A stretch of 64,000 nucleotides of DNA from Agromyces aureus. Its GTDB lineage: Bacteria; Actinomycetota; Actinomycetes; Actinomycetales; Microbacteriaceae. The position numbers and the translations under genes are program-made. The notes beneath the pieces were generated by a model. That model did no database searches, had not been told where the DNA came from, and was given only the letters and a program-made list of their open reading frames with translations. How positions within the stretch are numbered: the stretch's first letter is position 1; the number at the start of each line of letters is the position of its first letter. Location of the stretch: positions 4,030,001-4,094,000 of the forward strand of contig NZ_CP013979.1 of NCBI RefSeq assembly GCF_001660485.1, in the 5' to 3' direction. This document shows positions 63,668 through 64,000 of the stretch, in pieces.

Positions 63668-64000
63668 TCAGTTCTCCCCTACGGTGCTCAGCACCTCGTC
63701 GTACACGGCCACCGCTTCGGCGACCTCGTCTGCGGTGACCACGCACGGCGGCACCACGTGGATGCGGTTGTCCTGCACGAACGGCAGGAGTCCGCGTTCG
63801 ACCATCGCGCCCTTGAGCCTGCCCATCGCCGCTGCCGCCAACGGCTCGCGCGTCTCGCGGTCGGCGACGAGCTCCATGGCCCAGAACACGCCCTCGCCGC
63901 GGACCTCGCCGATGACGTCGTGCTTCTCGGCCAGCCCGGCGAGCGCCGGTCCGATCGCGGTCTCGCCGATCGCACGGGCGTTCTCGACGATGCCCTCCGA
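63668..64000 (-). CDS. Class III aminotransferase, C-terminal part (cut by right edge)
   Basis: The last 110 residues of a PLP-dependent omega-amino-acid aminotransferase: EVRGEGVFWAMELVADRETREP, GLLPFVQDNRIHVVPPCVVT and EAVAVYDEVLSTVGEN. RGEGVFWAMELV and the C-terminal VPPxxxT are typical of this group. The PLP lysine and the N-terminus lie outside the window. The two-base gap to mmsA shows a common operon, so the enzyme probably supplies malonate semialdehyde or a related aldehyde. Confidence 0.88.
   Translation of the reverse strand, partial: SEGIVENARAIGETAIGPALAGLAEKHDVIGEVRGEGVFWAMELVADRETREPLAAAAMGRLKGAMVERGLLPFVQDNRIHVVPPCVVTADEVAEAVAVYDEVLSTVGEN

Overview
This window comes from a very GC-rich actinobacterium, most likely of the family Microbacteriaceae. 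The evidence is the near-exclusive G/C third positions, frequent GTG starts, ATGA/GTGA gene overlaps, many promoters placed as if transcripts were leaderless, and small protein families typical of that group. No tRNA, rRNA, CRISPR array, insertion sequence or phage gene was seen. The sequence is densely coding, and no gene-free stretch exceeds 300 bases.

Region by region. 1-13.5 kb: a huge secreted DUF11-type repeat protein cut by the left edge, argG, a small secreted protein, a cardiolipin synthase preceded by a coupled 13-codon ORF, a TetR / ABC-like ATPase / YhgE-Pip membrane operon, and a second TetR gene divergent from two membrane protein genes. 13.6-24.1 kb: corA, then a nine-gene, tightly coupled operon which is an ebo-type cluster. 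It encodes a polyprenyl diphosphate synthase, an inositol-3-phosphate synthase, an EboC-like UbiA prenyltransferase, a TIM-barrel isomerase, EboA, EboB, EboE, an EboF-like phosphodiesterase and IPP isomerase. 24.2-30.2 kb: a bacteriophytochrome-GGDEF protein, an EAL phosphodiesterase, three paralogous ~100-residue proteins, a Ser/Thr kinase and a SpoU methyltransferase. 30.2-41.2 kb: mntH and mntR, a serine hydrolase, a GH43-like secreted glycosidase whose codon use differs from its neighbours, several small metabolic genes, an AraC regulator, a truncated regulator followed by an ArsR-like remnant, and SoxR with a sox box. 41.2-53.3 kb: an MFS exporter, a cyclic-nucleotide-domain flavoprotein paired with a UBP zinc-finger protein, a HAD phosphatase, a nucleoside hydrolase, a 1160-residue membrane protein with a septum-formation-type C-terminus, pyrE and a ThrE exporter. 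53.3-64 kb: LysR and MalT-type LuxR regulators, small proteins, an arylsulfatase, enoyl-CoA hydratase, methylmalonate-semialdehyde dehydrogenase and a class III aminotransferase cut by the right edge.

The most interesting system is the ebo operon (14.7-24.1 kb). Here a sugar-phosphate cyclase of the inositol synthase type stands where other ebo clusters carry the dehydroquinate-synthase-like EboD. It is flanked by its own prenyl diphosphate supply (synthase plus Idi) and a UbiA enzyme, which suggests a prenylated cyclitol product. A second theme is a palindromic word centred on CCGCGG (GGATGCCGCGGCATCC). It forms hairpins between genes, recurs as half-sites across the window, and is translated as Ala/Ser/Pro-rich linkers inside proteins. 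A third is a REP-like GGTCTCGAGACGC element present in single and paired form.
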